From positions 2,923,407-2,987,406 of the forward strand of contig NC_019680.1 in the NCBI RefSeq assembly GCF_000316685.1: DNA of 64,000 bases, read 5' to 3'. This DNA is from Synechococcus sp. PCC 6312 (lineage in GTDB: Bacteria; Cyanobacteriota; Cyanobacteriia; Thermosynechococcales; Thermosynechococcaceae). Below the pieces are notes generated by a model. That model had not been told where the DNA came from. It did not search any database and was given only the letters and a program-made list of their open reading frames with translations. Shown here piece by piece: positions 46,178 through 53,962 of the stretch; within the stretch, counting starts at the first letter, position 1; each line of letters opens with the position of its first letter. A program made the translations under genes and the position numbers.

Positions 46178-46503
46178 TCTGGTAGGTCTTTGCCGATATA
46201 CCGAGTACGGGTCTTGCCCCCTTCTTTCCAGAACGCGTACCAATAAGGCCCATGGGGGCAACTCTGGCACTCTGACTTCCCGCAGTTTACGGGCTTTAAC
46301 TGGTAACTGACTCCAGGCCCCCCTAACTCCCCTTGAACCCTATCACTCTTATCTAACTTTGGTGAACCTATCACGCTTTTGGTTAGATAAGACTTTTCTA
46401 ACGGGTTAGACTGTGCTGGCCTCTCTCCCGCGCCTATTCCTTCTAGTGGCAGAGGTAACTGATCTCCCTCCAGGAGCCTGGACGGATCAACTTTTGAACT
46501 CAT
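46126..46503 (-). CDS. DUF6788-like protein
   Basis: A roughly 125-residue protein. The C-terminal half reads VSYQLKPVNCGKSECQSCPH and GPYWYAFWKEGGKTRTRYIG, which matches the DUF6788 pattern (KCGK..C, C..GHGPYYY, EGGKTRTRYI). The two C pairs may bind zinc. Similar sequences occur beside mobile elements; the function is unknown. ATG 46503 (MSSKVDPSRLLEG) overlaps the repressor gene by 4 bp (ATGA), so the pair is one unit. The 3' end overlaps the recombinase gene in the opposite direction. Confidence 0.65.
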   Translation of the reverse strand: MSSKVDPSRLLEGDQLPLPLEGIGAGERPAQSNPLEKSYLTKSVIGSPKLDKSDRVQGELGGPGVSYQLKPVNCGKSECQSCPHGPYWYAFWKEGGKTRTRYIGKDLPDQSRANPASTSAGETSQ

Positions 46504-46736
46504 TGCCGATGGATGCGCTTGATGTTTTCTAGGGCCTCTACCAGTTCTGGTAATGTGCAGTTCAATATTTGGCAAAGTCTTTGCATTTCTACTGGGTTAA
46601 GTGTGGGCATAGATTTACCGTTTTCCCATTCGGAGACAGTTTGACGCGTTACTCCCAATAGCTCGCCTAAACGTTCCTGGCTAATCCCTACTTTTTGTCT
46701 AAGCATTTTGAACGTCACCAAATCATCTAGTTTCAT
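46500..46736 (-). CDS. XRE-family (Cro/CI-like) transcriptional repressor
   Basis: A 78-residue helix-turn-helix protein: LRQKVGISQERLGELLGVTR followed by QTVSEWENGKSMPTL, a standard HTH_3 domain with the recognition helix around TRQTVSEW. It begins MKLDDLVTFKML. It faces a strong promoter/operator on the other strand, 7 bp from its start (46744-46799), and is expected to control that divergent promoter and itself. The small size and genomic context match phage or element master repressors. Confidence 0.85.
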   Translation of the reverse strand: MKLDDLVTFKMLRQKVGISQERLGELLGVTRQTVSEWENGKSMPTLNPVEMQRLCQILNCTLPELVEALENIKRIHRQ

Positions 46737-46743
46737 TGTAAGG

Positions 46744-46799
46744 TTGACCCGACATTATGGGATGTGTATGATGGCAATGTCGGGTTAAGCCGACAATTA
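46744..46799 (+). promoter_or_regulatory. Divergent promoter/operator of the element
   Basis: TTGACC at 46744-46749 and TATGAT at 46767-46772 are exactly 17 bp apart, a strong sigma-70 promoter on the plus strand. Inverted repeats TTGACCCGACATT (46744-46756) and AATGTCGGGTTAA (46776-46788) match at 12 of 13 positions; a third partial copy CCGACAATTA follows at 46790-46799. The left arm covers the -35 and the right arm lies just after the -10, as a repressor operator would. Confidence 0.8.
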
Positions 46800-46888
46800 G
46801 GAGAAAGCAACAAAGCGGGAACCCGTCACCAGGCCCCGCCAACTTGTTTTGCTCAATTAACTTGATTATCTCAATTGGAGTAGAGACA

Positions 46889-47101
46889 GTGGAAAACGAT
46901 TTTAGAAAAGCGCCAGAGTTCGGGGAAGTGTTTCTAGACTTTATCCGGGCCTATGGCTTTGCCCAGATTGTGCTGACACGCGATCAGGTTTTAGGGCCTC
47001 AAGACTTCTGTGCTTTGCAAATTGCAATCACCGATTTACTTGAATCAATGACCGCTATTTATGACATGGCCTGGCCTGAGGGGAAGAAAGATGGAGAGTA
47101 G
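46889..47101 (+). CDS. Hypothetical small protein of the element
   Basis: A 70-residue protein, VENDFRKAPEFGEVFLDFIR followed by AYGFAQIVLTRDQVLG, helical and acidic with no recognised domain. GTG 46889 is favoured by GGAG at 46877-46880; the frame extends to ATG 46844 with a hydrophobic N-terminus (MFCSINLIISIGV), an alternative. First gene of the plus-strand transcript from the operator-controlled promoter. Function unknown; it may be an element regulator. Confidence 0.5.
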   Translation: MENDFRKAPEFGEVFLDFIRAYGFAQIVLTRDQVLGPQDFCALQIAITDLLESMTAIYDMAWPEGKKDGE

Positions 47102-47330
47102 CCCCTACTTCGTTCAGTTTCCAGGCCTGGGCCTGGCCATCAATTTAGCTCAAGTCCAAAAAATTGAATACGACTCAGCCAAGCGGGAAGCCGCAATCTA
47201 TCAGGCCTTCGGACTCAAGACTTACCTAACTGGGGAGAACTGCGACTTTTTCCTTGATTCTCTGAGGCAAGTACCCGGAGTCCAAAAGTTTGATTTTGGG
47301 GGAACTGAGGAACCTGATCACCCCTATTAA
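47091..47330 (+). CDS. Hypothetical small protein of the element, followed by a ribozyme
   Basis: A 79-residue protein: MESSPYFVQFPGLGLAINLA, then VQKIEYDSAKREAAIYQAFG. It overlaps the previous gene by 11 bp and its TAA (47328-47330) is immediately followed by the hammerhead ribozyme. No domain recognised. The CCAGGCCTGG palindrome is inside the coding region (47121-47130), which suggests it has been resident in this lineage for some time or came from a related strain. Confidence 0.5.
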   Translation: MESSPYFVQFPGLGLAINLAQVQKIEYDSAKREAAIYQAFGLKTYLTGENCDFFLDSLRQVPGVQKFDFGGTEEPDHPY

Positions 47331-47394
47331 TTCCGCCTGATGAGGCCGGATGATCCACCGGCCGAAACTGCTCAGTTGTTGGGCAGTCGCGGGA
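47331..47394 (+). ncRNA. Type I hammerhead ribozyme
   Basis: All invariant hammerhead positions are present in order: stem I 5' strand TTCCGC (47331-47336), core CTGATGA (47337-47343), stem II GGCCGG/CCGGCC with an 8-base loop (47344-47363), core GAAA (47364-47367), stem III CTGCTC/GGGCAG with a 7-base loop (47368-47386), and TC (47387-47388) before the cleavage site. The stem I 3' strand GCGGGA (47389-47394) pairs with TTCCGC (one G-T wobble). The open ends lie in stem I, so it is type I. Cleavage is predicted between C47388 and G47389. Confidence 0.93.
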
Positions 47395-47419
47395 AGGATC
47401 GCAACCTGACCGTAGGGAT

Positions 47420-47528
47420 GCCTTGAAGATAAAGTAGGCTTTGGCCTTTCCGGATTTGTAGGCTCATATCCCTTTACCCTTAAGTCTTGAAAGTAAAGCA
47501 GGCTTCGGCCTCTGGGTGATTTGCAGAC
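47420..47528 (+). ncRNA. Pair of paralogous RNA hairpins between ribozyme and IS110-like transposase
   Basis: Two similar 44-45 nt units, 47420-47463 and 47484-47528. Each has an inner hairpin AGGC-loop-GCCT, with loop TTTG in the first and TTCG, a stable tetraloop, in the second. The outer arms are GCCT/AGGC in the first and GTCT/AGAC in the second: a C-G pair in one is a T-A pair in the other, a compensatory change that supports RNA pairing. IS110 elements encode a guide (bridge) RNA next to the transposase, so this is a candidate, but not a proven, guide RNA. Confidence 0.6.
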
Positions 47529-47573
47529 TTTCTATAGGGTTTTAGCGACTATTCACCTGTGCTAGGAAAATTT

Positions 47574-48800
47574 ATGCTGATTGCTGGCCTTGATGTCTCG
47601 AAGGCTGATGTTGTCGTGTGTCTGATTGACACCGATCAACCACTCCCAGACCCCAGAGAACTGTATCTTACTGGCAACTTTCCCCGGCTCACCACCACGG
47701 CGGGGGGATTGAAAGCCTTGCTTGAATTGAAGCCTGATGTTTGTGTTTTAGAACCCACAGGCACGAATTACTCTAAGTTTTGGTGTTACAAACTGAACCA
47801 GGCCGGGGTAAAACTACTGCTAGTGTCTCACTCTAAGGTCAGACGCTACAGAGAGTGTATCCTGTCTGAAGATAAGGATGATGAGGGGGATTCTCTCGCC
47901 TTGGCCTATTACGGGGTTCAGAATTTTAAGAATGATGGGGCCTTTCTCAGAAGACGGGATGATGTTGCCCAACAAATGCGGGAGAGATGCCACCAACTAG
48001 ACCACTTGAGCCGGATTCAATCGCCGATCATCAATCGCCTTAAACAAGACCTGGCCTGGCAATTTCCAGAGGAAGCCAGCAAGAGGGTTGAGGCGGTTCT
48101 GTTTTGGCGATGGCTGGCCGGGGAAGCCAAGTCAAAACGCTATGACAATGCTTTAGCAAATACCTGCGGCCTGGGGCTGACTGAATCAACCCGTTACCAT
48201 GCAAGGCTGTTAATTCAGTTATTCCCCCGGCAACTCCAACTCACTAGGGAACTGGCAACCTTGCTCAAAGACCCAAGGTTTAGACCCTATCGCAAAGTCT
48301 TTGCTAAGTATGGCTTCGGAGAGAAACTAGAGGCGATTCTAATCAGCCACATCTACCCACTGTCTAACTTTCTGGGGGAAGATGGCTTACCCATTGCCCC
48401 ATGCACCAGGTCTAAGAAAGACCCGAAAAAACAGACGGTTAAACACCTTTCCCTGAGACGGTTTCAGAAAACCCTGGGCTGTTCTCCTACCCGTGAATGG
48501 TCAGGCAAAAAGAACAAAGGTTCTAAACAGGCCAAGCTGGCCGGGTCTGCTCAGTGCCGAGTCGGGCTATGGCAGTGGCTATTTACCCGGATTGAGAAGA
48601 AAGGGGCCAGGCCCAAGAACTTGCCTCAGACCGCCTGGTTAGTCTCCGAAACTCTAGTGCAAGGATCAATTCTGGAATACTTTGAGTATCAGAAAAGCAC
48701 CGCTGTGATTAAGCTGGCCCGGTCTCGCACTATTGCCAAGGTGACTAAACTTCTGTTCTACGATCTGGTTGCTGAGTTAAGTCCAGACTCTCAGAAGTAA
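47574..48800 (+). CDS. IS110-family transposase (DEDD recombinase)
   Basis: A 408-residue recombinase. The RuvC-like N-terminal domain shows IAGLDVSKADVVVCLI with D, the central VCVLEPTGTNYSKFW with E, and EDKDDEGDSLALAYYG with the last acids of the D-E-D-D set. The C-terminal domain has a helix-hairpin-helix-like FGEKLEAILISHIYPL and a serine- and lysine-rich stretch (WSGKKNKGSKQAKLAGSAQ) before a final helix, in the position of the IS110 serine domain. ATG 47574 has AGGAAAA at 47563. It cleaves and joins element DNA, guided by a structured RNA in studied members. Confidence 0.8.
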   Translation: MLIAGLDVSKADVVVCLIDTDQPLPDPRELYLTGNFPRLTTTAGGLKALLELKPDVCVLEPTGTNYSKFWCYKLNQAGVKLLLVSHSKVRRYRECILSEDKDDEGDSLALAYYGVQNFKNDGAFLRRRDDVAQQMRERCHQLDHLSRIQSPIINRLKQDLAWQFPEEASKRVEAVLFWRWLAGEAKSKRYDNALANTCGLGLTESTRYHARLLIQLFPRQLQLTRELATLLKDPRFRPYRKVFAKYGFGEKLEAILISHIYPLSNFLGEDGLPIAPCTRSKKDPKKQTVKHLSLRRFQKTLGCSPTREWSGKKNKGSKQAKLAGSAQCRVGLWQWLFTRIEKKGARPKNLPQTAWLVSETLVQGSILEYFEYQKSTAVIKLARSRTIAKVTKLLFYDLVAELSPDSQK

Positions 48801-48806
48801 GAAAAG

Positions 48807-48840
48807 GGGACTGAATATAGTTTCTATAAACTTTAGTCCC
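48807..48840. repeat. Inverted repeat after the transposase gene
   Basis: GGGACTGAA and TTTAGTCCC form a stem with an inner ATAG/CTAT pair. There is no T run, so this is not a standard terminator; it may be a transcript end or part of the IS edge. Confidence 0.4.
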
Positions 48841-48896
48841 TCCATGAAAACCGTTAACGTAAAATAAGAATTAAGCCAACTTGAGAGTTTATCCCT

Positions 48897-50204
48897 ATGG
48901 CAGAAGTCGCAACCTTAAACCCAGCGGTCATGCAGGCTGTTGAACAATTAGGCTATCGAGTCACGGTCGGCGATGTTGCGGCTAAGGCTGGTTTAGACCT
49001 CAATACTTCTCAAAAGGGCTTGTTGGCCTTGGCCAGTGCAGTGGGTGGAGATCTGCAAGTGGCCGAATCTGGGGATATTGCCTATGTCTTGCCACGGGAC
49101 TTTCGGGGAATTTTGCGGTCTAAGTATTTACGGATTCAACTCCAAGAGGCCTGGGCCAAGGTTTGGGCTGTTCTGTTTTATTTGATTCGGATGTCCTTTG
49201 GGATTTTCTTAATTCTCTCAATCGTCTTAATCTTTGTTGCCATCATTGTCATTGTGATTGCTGCCAGTAGTAGCCGAAATGATAACAATAACCGCTCCGG
49301 TGGCTTTGACTTCCCCCGTTTTATCTTCTTTCCAGACTTTTGGTGGTTTTTTGGCAGTGATCCCTATCGGCCCCGACGGCAGTCGTCCCGTAATCAGCGG
49401 CAGAATCCAGAGGAAATGAACTTCTTAGAAGGGATTTATTCGTTTCTCTTTGGTGATGGGAATCCCAATGTCAATCTGGAATCACGGCGCTGGCAAGAAG
49501 TCGGGCAGCAAATTATCAACCAAAAAGGAGCCGTCGTTGCTGAACAAATTGCCCCCTATCTGGATATTCCCCCAGGCCCGCTGCCCAGTGGCGAAAACTT
49601 TATGATTCCGGTCTTGAGTCGCTTTAATGGGGTTCCTCAAGTTACGGAGCAGGGCGAGATTATTTACCATTTCCCAGATCTTCAGGCCACGGCCAAACAA
49701 CAACGCCAAAAACCTGTTTCACCCTATCTGGAAGAAATTACTTGGAAATTTACCCGCGCCAGTAGTGGACAAGTGATGTTAGCCATTGGCCTGGGCTGTA
49801 TCAATCTAGTCGGGGCCCTAGTCCTGTGGAATTTACTGGGTGATGGGTCGGTGGCAACTCAGTTGGGCGGCATCGTGGCCTTTGTTCAGTCAATCTTTTG
49901 GGTCTTGGTGGCCTATGGCCTGGGCTTTTTGGGAATTCCCCTCGGTCGCTACTACTGGATTCTAGTGATGAATGGCCGAATCAAGGCCCGCAATCAAATC
50001 CGAGAAAACCGGGCCGAAATTCTCCGCACCGCCGCTGCCACCCTTAAGGACAAAATTACCGCCGCCCAAGCCTATGCTGCAGAAACCCTGATCACGTCCA
50101 CAAATTTGGCTTACACCACTGAAAAAGACCTGATCACCCAAGAAGCCGAGCAAACTGACAAAATTGATACTGAGTGGCAAAGGCTCCTCGAAGACCGCAG
50201 CTAA
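48897..50204 (+). CDS. Conserved membrane protein (cyanobacterial/chloroplast family)
   Basis: A 435-residue protein. Residues 1-75 form a helical, HTH-like domain: VMQAVEQLGYRVTVGDVAAK followed by AGLDLNTSQKGLLALASAVG. It is followed by a strong membrane segment (MSFGIFLILSIVLIFVAIIV) and, nearer the end, two more (QVMLAIGLGCINLVGALVLW, and IVAFVQSIFWVLVAYGLGFL). The sequence resembles an Arabidopsis chloroplast protein (At5g03900), whose annotated iron-sulfur role is tentative. Preceded by a separate upstream region after the IS. Membrane location is clear, function is not. Confidence 0.7.
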   Translation: MAEVATLNPAVMQAVEQLGYRVTVGDVAAKAGLDLNTSQKGLLALASAVGGDLQVAESGDIAYVLPRDFRGILRSKYLRIQLQEAWAKVWAVLFYLIRMSFGIFLILSIVLIFVAIIVIVIAASSSRNDNNNRSGGFDFPRFIFFPDFWWFFGSDPYRPRRQSSRNQRQNPEEMNFLEGIYSFLFGDGNPNVNLESRRWQEVGQQIINQKGAVVAEQIAPYLDIPPGPLPSGENFMIPVLSRFNGVPQVTEQGEIIYHFPDLQATAKQQRQKPVSPYLEEITWKFTRASSGQVMLAIGLGCINLVGALVLWNLLGDGSVATQLGGIVAFVQSIFWVLVAYGLGFLGIPLGRYYWILVMNGRIKARNQIRENRAEILRTAAATLKDKITAAQAYAAETLITSTNLAYTTEKDLITQEAEQTDKIDTEWQRLLEDRS

Positions 50205-50552
50205 TTTGAGCGAGATGGCGTTTTACTCCCGCCTATAGATTTCGGGCTGAGTACGATTTATTTCTTAGACGTTCAGTTTCAGAGAGATGAGCAGTTTTAC
50301 GAGCGGTTTTTTAGTGAACTGTTTACTTATCTATTCCCAGGCCGCCCATAACGTTTTATTCAAATCTCCTCAAGGTTGAGCCAGCCCCACTAAACCGATG
50401 CTCAAAGAAGCAACCATAGAAGACCCTGGCCAGGCCAGTCAGCCTTCTCTTTTCTAAGATCTAAGAATGGTCTAATGAAATAGCATGACTATGGGGATTA
50501 TGGGCTCCTTTAACTGCGAAAACCTGATTCGATCTAGTTTGGCGTGACATCT
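50205..50552. other. Non-coding stretch
   Basis: About 350 bp with no supported frame. It must carry the promoter of the following gene. CTGGCCAGGCCAG at 50426-50438 is an inverted form of the lineage's repeated palindrome. Confidence 0.35.
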
Positions 50553-51347
50553 ATGCTTTTTGTCTCAGCGATTTTACTGATTGCAGCCGTGGTTTTATTT
50601 TTTGTCCAACGCCACTATCGCCTGAGGTTACGGAGCCTAAAACTTGCCAACCGTGTGAACAGCCAGAGTATTAAGCAACTTGCCGCAGATGTAGCCACGG
50701 AAATTGGAGCCGGAAGCCTGCGCGAGTATGTCAAGCTCTACGGGCGCGTTAAATCGGACGATCCCTTAATCTCTGAACTAAAGCAAGTGCCCTGTGTATA
50801 CTACTCCATGCAAGTGATTCGGGAATATGAAGAACGGGTTCGCTCTGAAGACAGTGAAGGCCGGACAGAATGGCGCACAGAACGGCGATCCGACACCATC
50901 AGCAGCAACAGCCAATCTACTCCATTTCTCCTTCAAGATGCCCAAGGAACTGTCCGTATTGATCCAGAGGGAGCAGGGGTTGAAACCATCCAAGTCCTGA
51001 ACGAATTTCGCCCAGAAGGTAACAGTAATCGCCTCTCTTTTGGGGGCTTCTCACTCAACCTAGACATTGCTGTAGGTTCCGGGGGAGGCCGCACCCTGGG
51101 GTATCGCTATCAGGAGTCAATCTTACCTTTGGAAAGACAGGTACTCATTGTCGGAGAAGCCAGCGATCAAACTGGAGAATTAGTGATTGGCAAGCCCCAG
51201 CAAAACGGACGTAAGTTTTTTATCTCCCTTAAATCCGAAGATACATTAACAAACCACACCCAAAACATCATGACCTACACCACCCTTGGGGCTATTGCCA
51301 GCGGCGTGATTGGCGTGTTGGTTGGGATACTGGGCCTGGTATCTTAG
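50553..51347 (+). CDS. GIDE-domain membrane protein
   Basis: A roughly 264-residue protein with membrane helices at both ends (MLFVSAILLIAAVVLFFVQ and the C-terminal LGAIASGVIGVLVGILGLVS). The middle is a GIDE/MUL1-type domain: YVKLYGRVKSDDPLISELKQ, then VPCVYYSMQVIREYEERVRS, and QVLIVGEASDQTGELVIGKP. In eukaryotes this domain is fused to a RING finger; here there is none, so no ubiquitin ligase activity is implied. ATG 50553 is chosen; GTG 50544 is an alternative. Possibly a membrane stress or trafficking factor. Confidence 0.75.
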   Translation: MLFVSAILLIAAVVLFFVQRHYRLRLRSLKLANRVNSQSIKQLAADVATEIGAGSLREYVKLYGRVKSDDPLISELKQVPCVYYSMQVIREYEERVRSEDSEGRTEWRTERRSDTISSNSQSTPFLLQDAQGTVRIDPEGAGVETIQVLNEFRPEGNSNRLSFGGFSLNLDIAVGSGGGRTLGYRYQESILPLERQVLIVGEASDQTGELVIGKPQQNGRKFFISLKSEDTLTNHTQNIMTYTTLGAIASGVIGVLVGILGLVS

Positions 51348-51436
51348 GAGGCAAAATAAACCCCAGCCACACAGACTAGGGTCGCCCTCAGATGCATTAG
51401 GAAGCCACAGGGTTCAGATAATTCAGCGATTCAACG

Positions 51437-51946
51437 CTAAATACTAATTTCACTCAGTTGCCGACTCATGTGGTCAAAGGGTTGATCAATTAAACCACCA
51501 ACCGTCACACCAGCCGCTGTCAATCGTTCTTGGATAATTTCCTTCATGATCTGAATCCCTCGGACTGTGGGGCCAATAGGCACGCCCAAGGAATTGTAGG
51601 TTTCCCGCAGACCTTCCAAAACCCGCTCATTCAAGACATCCACATCCCCAGCCACTAGAGCATAGGTCGCATAGCGAAGATAATAGTCCATATCCCGCAA
51701 ACAGGTAGCATAACGGCGGGTGGTGTAAGCATTTCCACCGGGCTGAATTAATTCTGGTAACTCGTTAAAAAGTCGGGAGCCTGCTTCTTTGACAATCCCC
51801 GCCGCATCCGAGTTGATTACACCCGCCGCCTGCACTCGGGCAGAACCCGTAGCAAAATATGAACGCAAGGTATCTACCGCATCCCGATCCAAGTAGCGGC
51901 CGGTTAAATCATAGTTTTTAATCAGAGTGGTGACGGCATCCCGCAT
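51437..51946 (-). CDS. apcF: Allophycocyanin beta-18 subunit
   Basis: A minor phycobilisome-core subunit, part of the core cylinders next to the photosystem. The 169-residue protein starts MRDAVTTLIKNYDLTGRYLD and contains the conserved CLRDMDYYLRYATYALVAGD, where C binds phycocyanobilin, and YNSLGVPIGPTVRGIQIMKE. ATG 51946 gives the family N-terminus; the frame reads on upstream to 51988, but that extension is not part of the family. It is divergent from glnA, with a 430-bp region to the NtcA site. The other core genes are not in the window. Confidence 0.92.
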   Translation of the reverse strand: MRDAVTTLIKNYDLTGRYLDRDAVDTLRSYFATGSARVQAAGVINSDAAGIVKEAGSRLFNELPELIQPGGNAYTTRRYATCLRDMDYYLRYATYALVAGDVDVLNERVLEGLRETYNSLGVPIGPTVRGIQIMKEIIQERLTAAGVTVGGLIDQPFDHMSRQLSEISI

Positions 51947-52375
51947 AAATTCAGTTGCTCCCACGATGTCAAAAATAAATTTAATCAACTTAACTTTGAA
52001 TCACTACATTCAGGACAGCCCTAGCCAGAATTGGGGCAAGATTTACCTGATTCAAGAAGAATCAAATCTTTATCCTAAAGTGGCTAAAACCCAGGCCTGA
52101 CTAGACTTTGCAGCTAATCAAAATTTCCCCTAGTCTATCATGCGGGGTTGGCCGGATTGGAAACTCCCGACTTAAATTCCCCAGATTCATGACAAAACTT
52201 TACAAATAACGGACACGCTCCCCCAGAAACTTGAGTATCCATGAACAGTTTCTATACATGGAATAATTAAATTTATCTCTATATTTCTGATCAGCATCCC
52301 CAGCCCAGCGATCCCCGCCAACTCCGACTAATTCAGGAACGGCTGTAATACAAAGCGGTATAGCCACAGGGTTTA
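51947..52375. other. Non-coding region between apcF and the glnA promoter
   Basis: About 430 bp, with no supported gene, holding the apcF promoter on the minus strand. A short minus-strand frame at 52200-52391 has no ribosome site and was not accepted. Confidence 0.4.
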
Positions 52376-52417
52376 GTAACAATTTATACATTTTATCTCA
52401 GCACTTAGGCCTAGATT
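52376..52417 (+). promoter_or_regulatory. NtcA-activated promoter of glnA
   Basis: GTA at 52376-52378, 8 bases, then TAC at 52387-52389: a perfect NtcA site (GTA-N8-TAC). TAGATT at 52412-52417 fits the -10 TAN3T, 22 bp after the site, the spacing of class II NtcA promoters, where the activator replaces the -35. The transcript then has a roughly 125-nt leader to the glnA start. Confidence 0.88.
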
Positions 52418-52543
52418 CGTAGGGATGGAGGCTTTGGCAAAGGCTTTGAATAAAGAAACGGATTGCCTGTGTGGATGTTTGCATTAGTCAAGGCATGATC
52501 TTTGCTAGCCAAGTAAAAATGTCTCTGAGGTAAAAACTGGTAT

Positions 52544-53962
52544 ATGGCAGAAACTGCACAAGAAGTCCTTAAGTACATTGAGGATAACAATATTGAGTTA
52601 ATTGACTTAAAGTTTGTTGACTTGTTTGGGATTTGGCAGCACTGCACCTTCCACAAAAGCTTAATTGACGAAGATTCTTTTGTGAATACGGGTGGTGTCG
52701 CTTTTGACGGTTCAAGTATCAAGGGTTGGAAGTCTATTCAAGCTTCAGATATGGCGATGGTGCCCGACCCAACCACGGCCTGGATGGATCCTTTCATGGA
52801 AATTCCCACCCTAAGCATGGTTTGTACCATTGTTGATCCTCGTACCCAGCAACTCTATGAACGGGATCCCCGCTCCATTGCCCAAAAAGCGGTGGATTAT
52901 TTAATTGCTTCTGGAGTTGGCGACAAAGTCTATTGTGGCCCTGAGCCAGAGTTTTTCATTTTTGATGAAGTCCGCTACAAGCAATCCGGTCATGAAGCCT
53001 ACTTCTTTATTGATTCCGATGAAGGCCCTTGGAACTCCGGTAAAGAAGGTGGTGTGGGCTATACCATCGGTAAAAAACGGGGGTACTTCCCAGTCTCACC
53101 GTCTGACGGATTACAGGATATTCGGACAGAAATGCTCCTGACGATGGCTAAATGTGGTGTTCCGATTGAAAAACATCACCATGAAGTGGCAGCCGGTGGT
53201 CAGTGCGAGTTGGGGATTCGGTTCTCTGACTTGGTTCACGCAGCGGACTATGTGATGACCTATAAATATGTGGTCAAAAACGTCGCTCGCAAATATGGCA
53301 AAACCGCAACCTTCATGCCCAAGCCGATCTATGACGACAACGGCACGGGGATGCACAGCCATATGTCCATCTGGAATAACGGTCAACCCCTGTTTGCGGG
53401 CGACAAATATGCTGGCTTAAGCCAAACAGCCCTTTGGTTTATTGGTGGCTTGATTAAGCACGCTAAGTCCCTTTTAGCCTTTACCAACCCCACGGTTAAT
53501 TCCTACAAGCGTCTAGTACCTGGCTTTGAAGCTCCCGTCAACTTGGCCTACTCTGCCGGTAATCGTTCCGCTTCAATTCGGATTCCTTTATCTGGTTCTA
53601 ATCCGAAAGCCAAACGCTTAGAGTTCCGTTGTCCTGATGCCTCTAGCAATCCTTACCTCACCTTCTCGGCAATGCTTTGTGCTGGCCTGGATGGGATTAA
53701 AAATCAGATTGATCCCGGTGAGCCGTTGGATGTGGACATCTATGAGATGGACCCAGCAGAATTAGCTAAAATCCCCAAAGCCCCGGCCAACTTGGGTGAA
53801 GCCTTGCTAAATCTGGAAAAAGATCATGAGTTCCTTACCGCTGGTGGTGTTTTCCCAGAAGACTTCATTTATAACTGGGTTGCCATGAAGATGGAAGGTG
53901 AGGTCAAGCCCCTGAGCAAACTTCCCCATCCCTATGAGTTTGAACTCTACTTTGACTGCTAA
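52544..53962 (+). CDS. glnA: Glutamine synthetase type I
   Basis: Makes glutamine from glutamate, ammonia and ATP, the main nitrogen-entry step. The 472-residue length is standard for dodecameric GSI. Signatures are [17 protein letters not shown] near the N-terminus, [16 protein letters not shown] in the metal region, [20 protein letters not shown], and [12 protein letters not shown] 52544 is the family start. It is controlled by an NtcA-type promoter (52376-52417), so expression should rise under nitrogen limitation. Confidence 0.97.
   Translation: MAETAQEVLKYIEDNNIELIDLKFVDLFGIWQHCTFHKSLIDEDSFVNTGGVAFDGSSIKGWKSIQASDMAMVPDPTTAWMDPFMEIPTLSMVCTIVDPRTQQLYERDPRSIAQKAVDYLIASGVGDKVYCGPEPEFFIFDEVRYKQSGHEAYFFIDSDEGPWNSGKEGGVGYTIGKKRGYFPVSPSDGLQDIRTEMLLTMAKCGVPIEKHHHEVAAGGQCELGIRFSDLVHAADYVMTYKYVVKNVARKYGKTATFMPKPIYDDNGTGMHSHMSIWNNGQPLFAGDKYAGLSQTALWFIGGLIKHAKSLLAFTNPTVNSYKRLVPGFEAPVNLAYSAGNRSASIRIPLSGSNPKAKRLEFRCPDASSNPYLTFSAMLCAGLDGIKNQIDPGEPLDVDIYEMDPAELAKIPKAPANLGEALLNLEKDHEFLTAGGVFPEDFIYNWVAMKMEGEVKPLSKLPHPYEFELYFDC

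Larger units (their letters stand above)
40502..47330. mobile_element. Probable integrative element or phage remnant (boundaries uncertain)
   Basis: A block of mostly unrecognised genes with a tyrosine recombinase, an XRE repressor with its own operator, and a minus-strand cluster ending in a C39-like peptidase and a one-TM protein, an order that recalls late prophage genes. Capsid, portal, terminase or tail-tube genes were not recognised, so it may be a phage remnant, satellite or a different integrative element. No attachment site pair was identified; the limits given are those of its genes. Confidence 0.5.
47395..48840 (+). mobile_element. Probable IS110-type insertion sequence
   Basis: A transposase gene with a structured non-coding leader and a short inverted repeat after it. 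IS110 elements lack terminal inverted repeats and target duplications, so the ends cannot be read from sequence; limits are approximate. It is not clear whether the ribozyme upstream belongs to the IS or to the host element. Confidence 0.5.

Noticed and set aside
52200-52391. 63-aa minus-strand frame between apcF and glnA
   Set aside because: No ribosome site, and it overlaps the NtcA site; treated as non-coding.
52411-52722. 103-aa minus-strand frame across the glnA start
   Set aside because: It runs antisense through glnA coding DNA and its promoter; no ribosome site.
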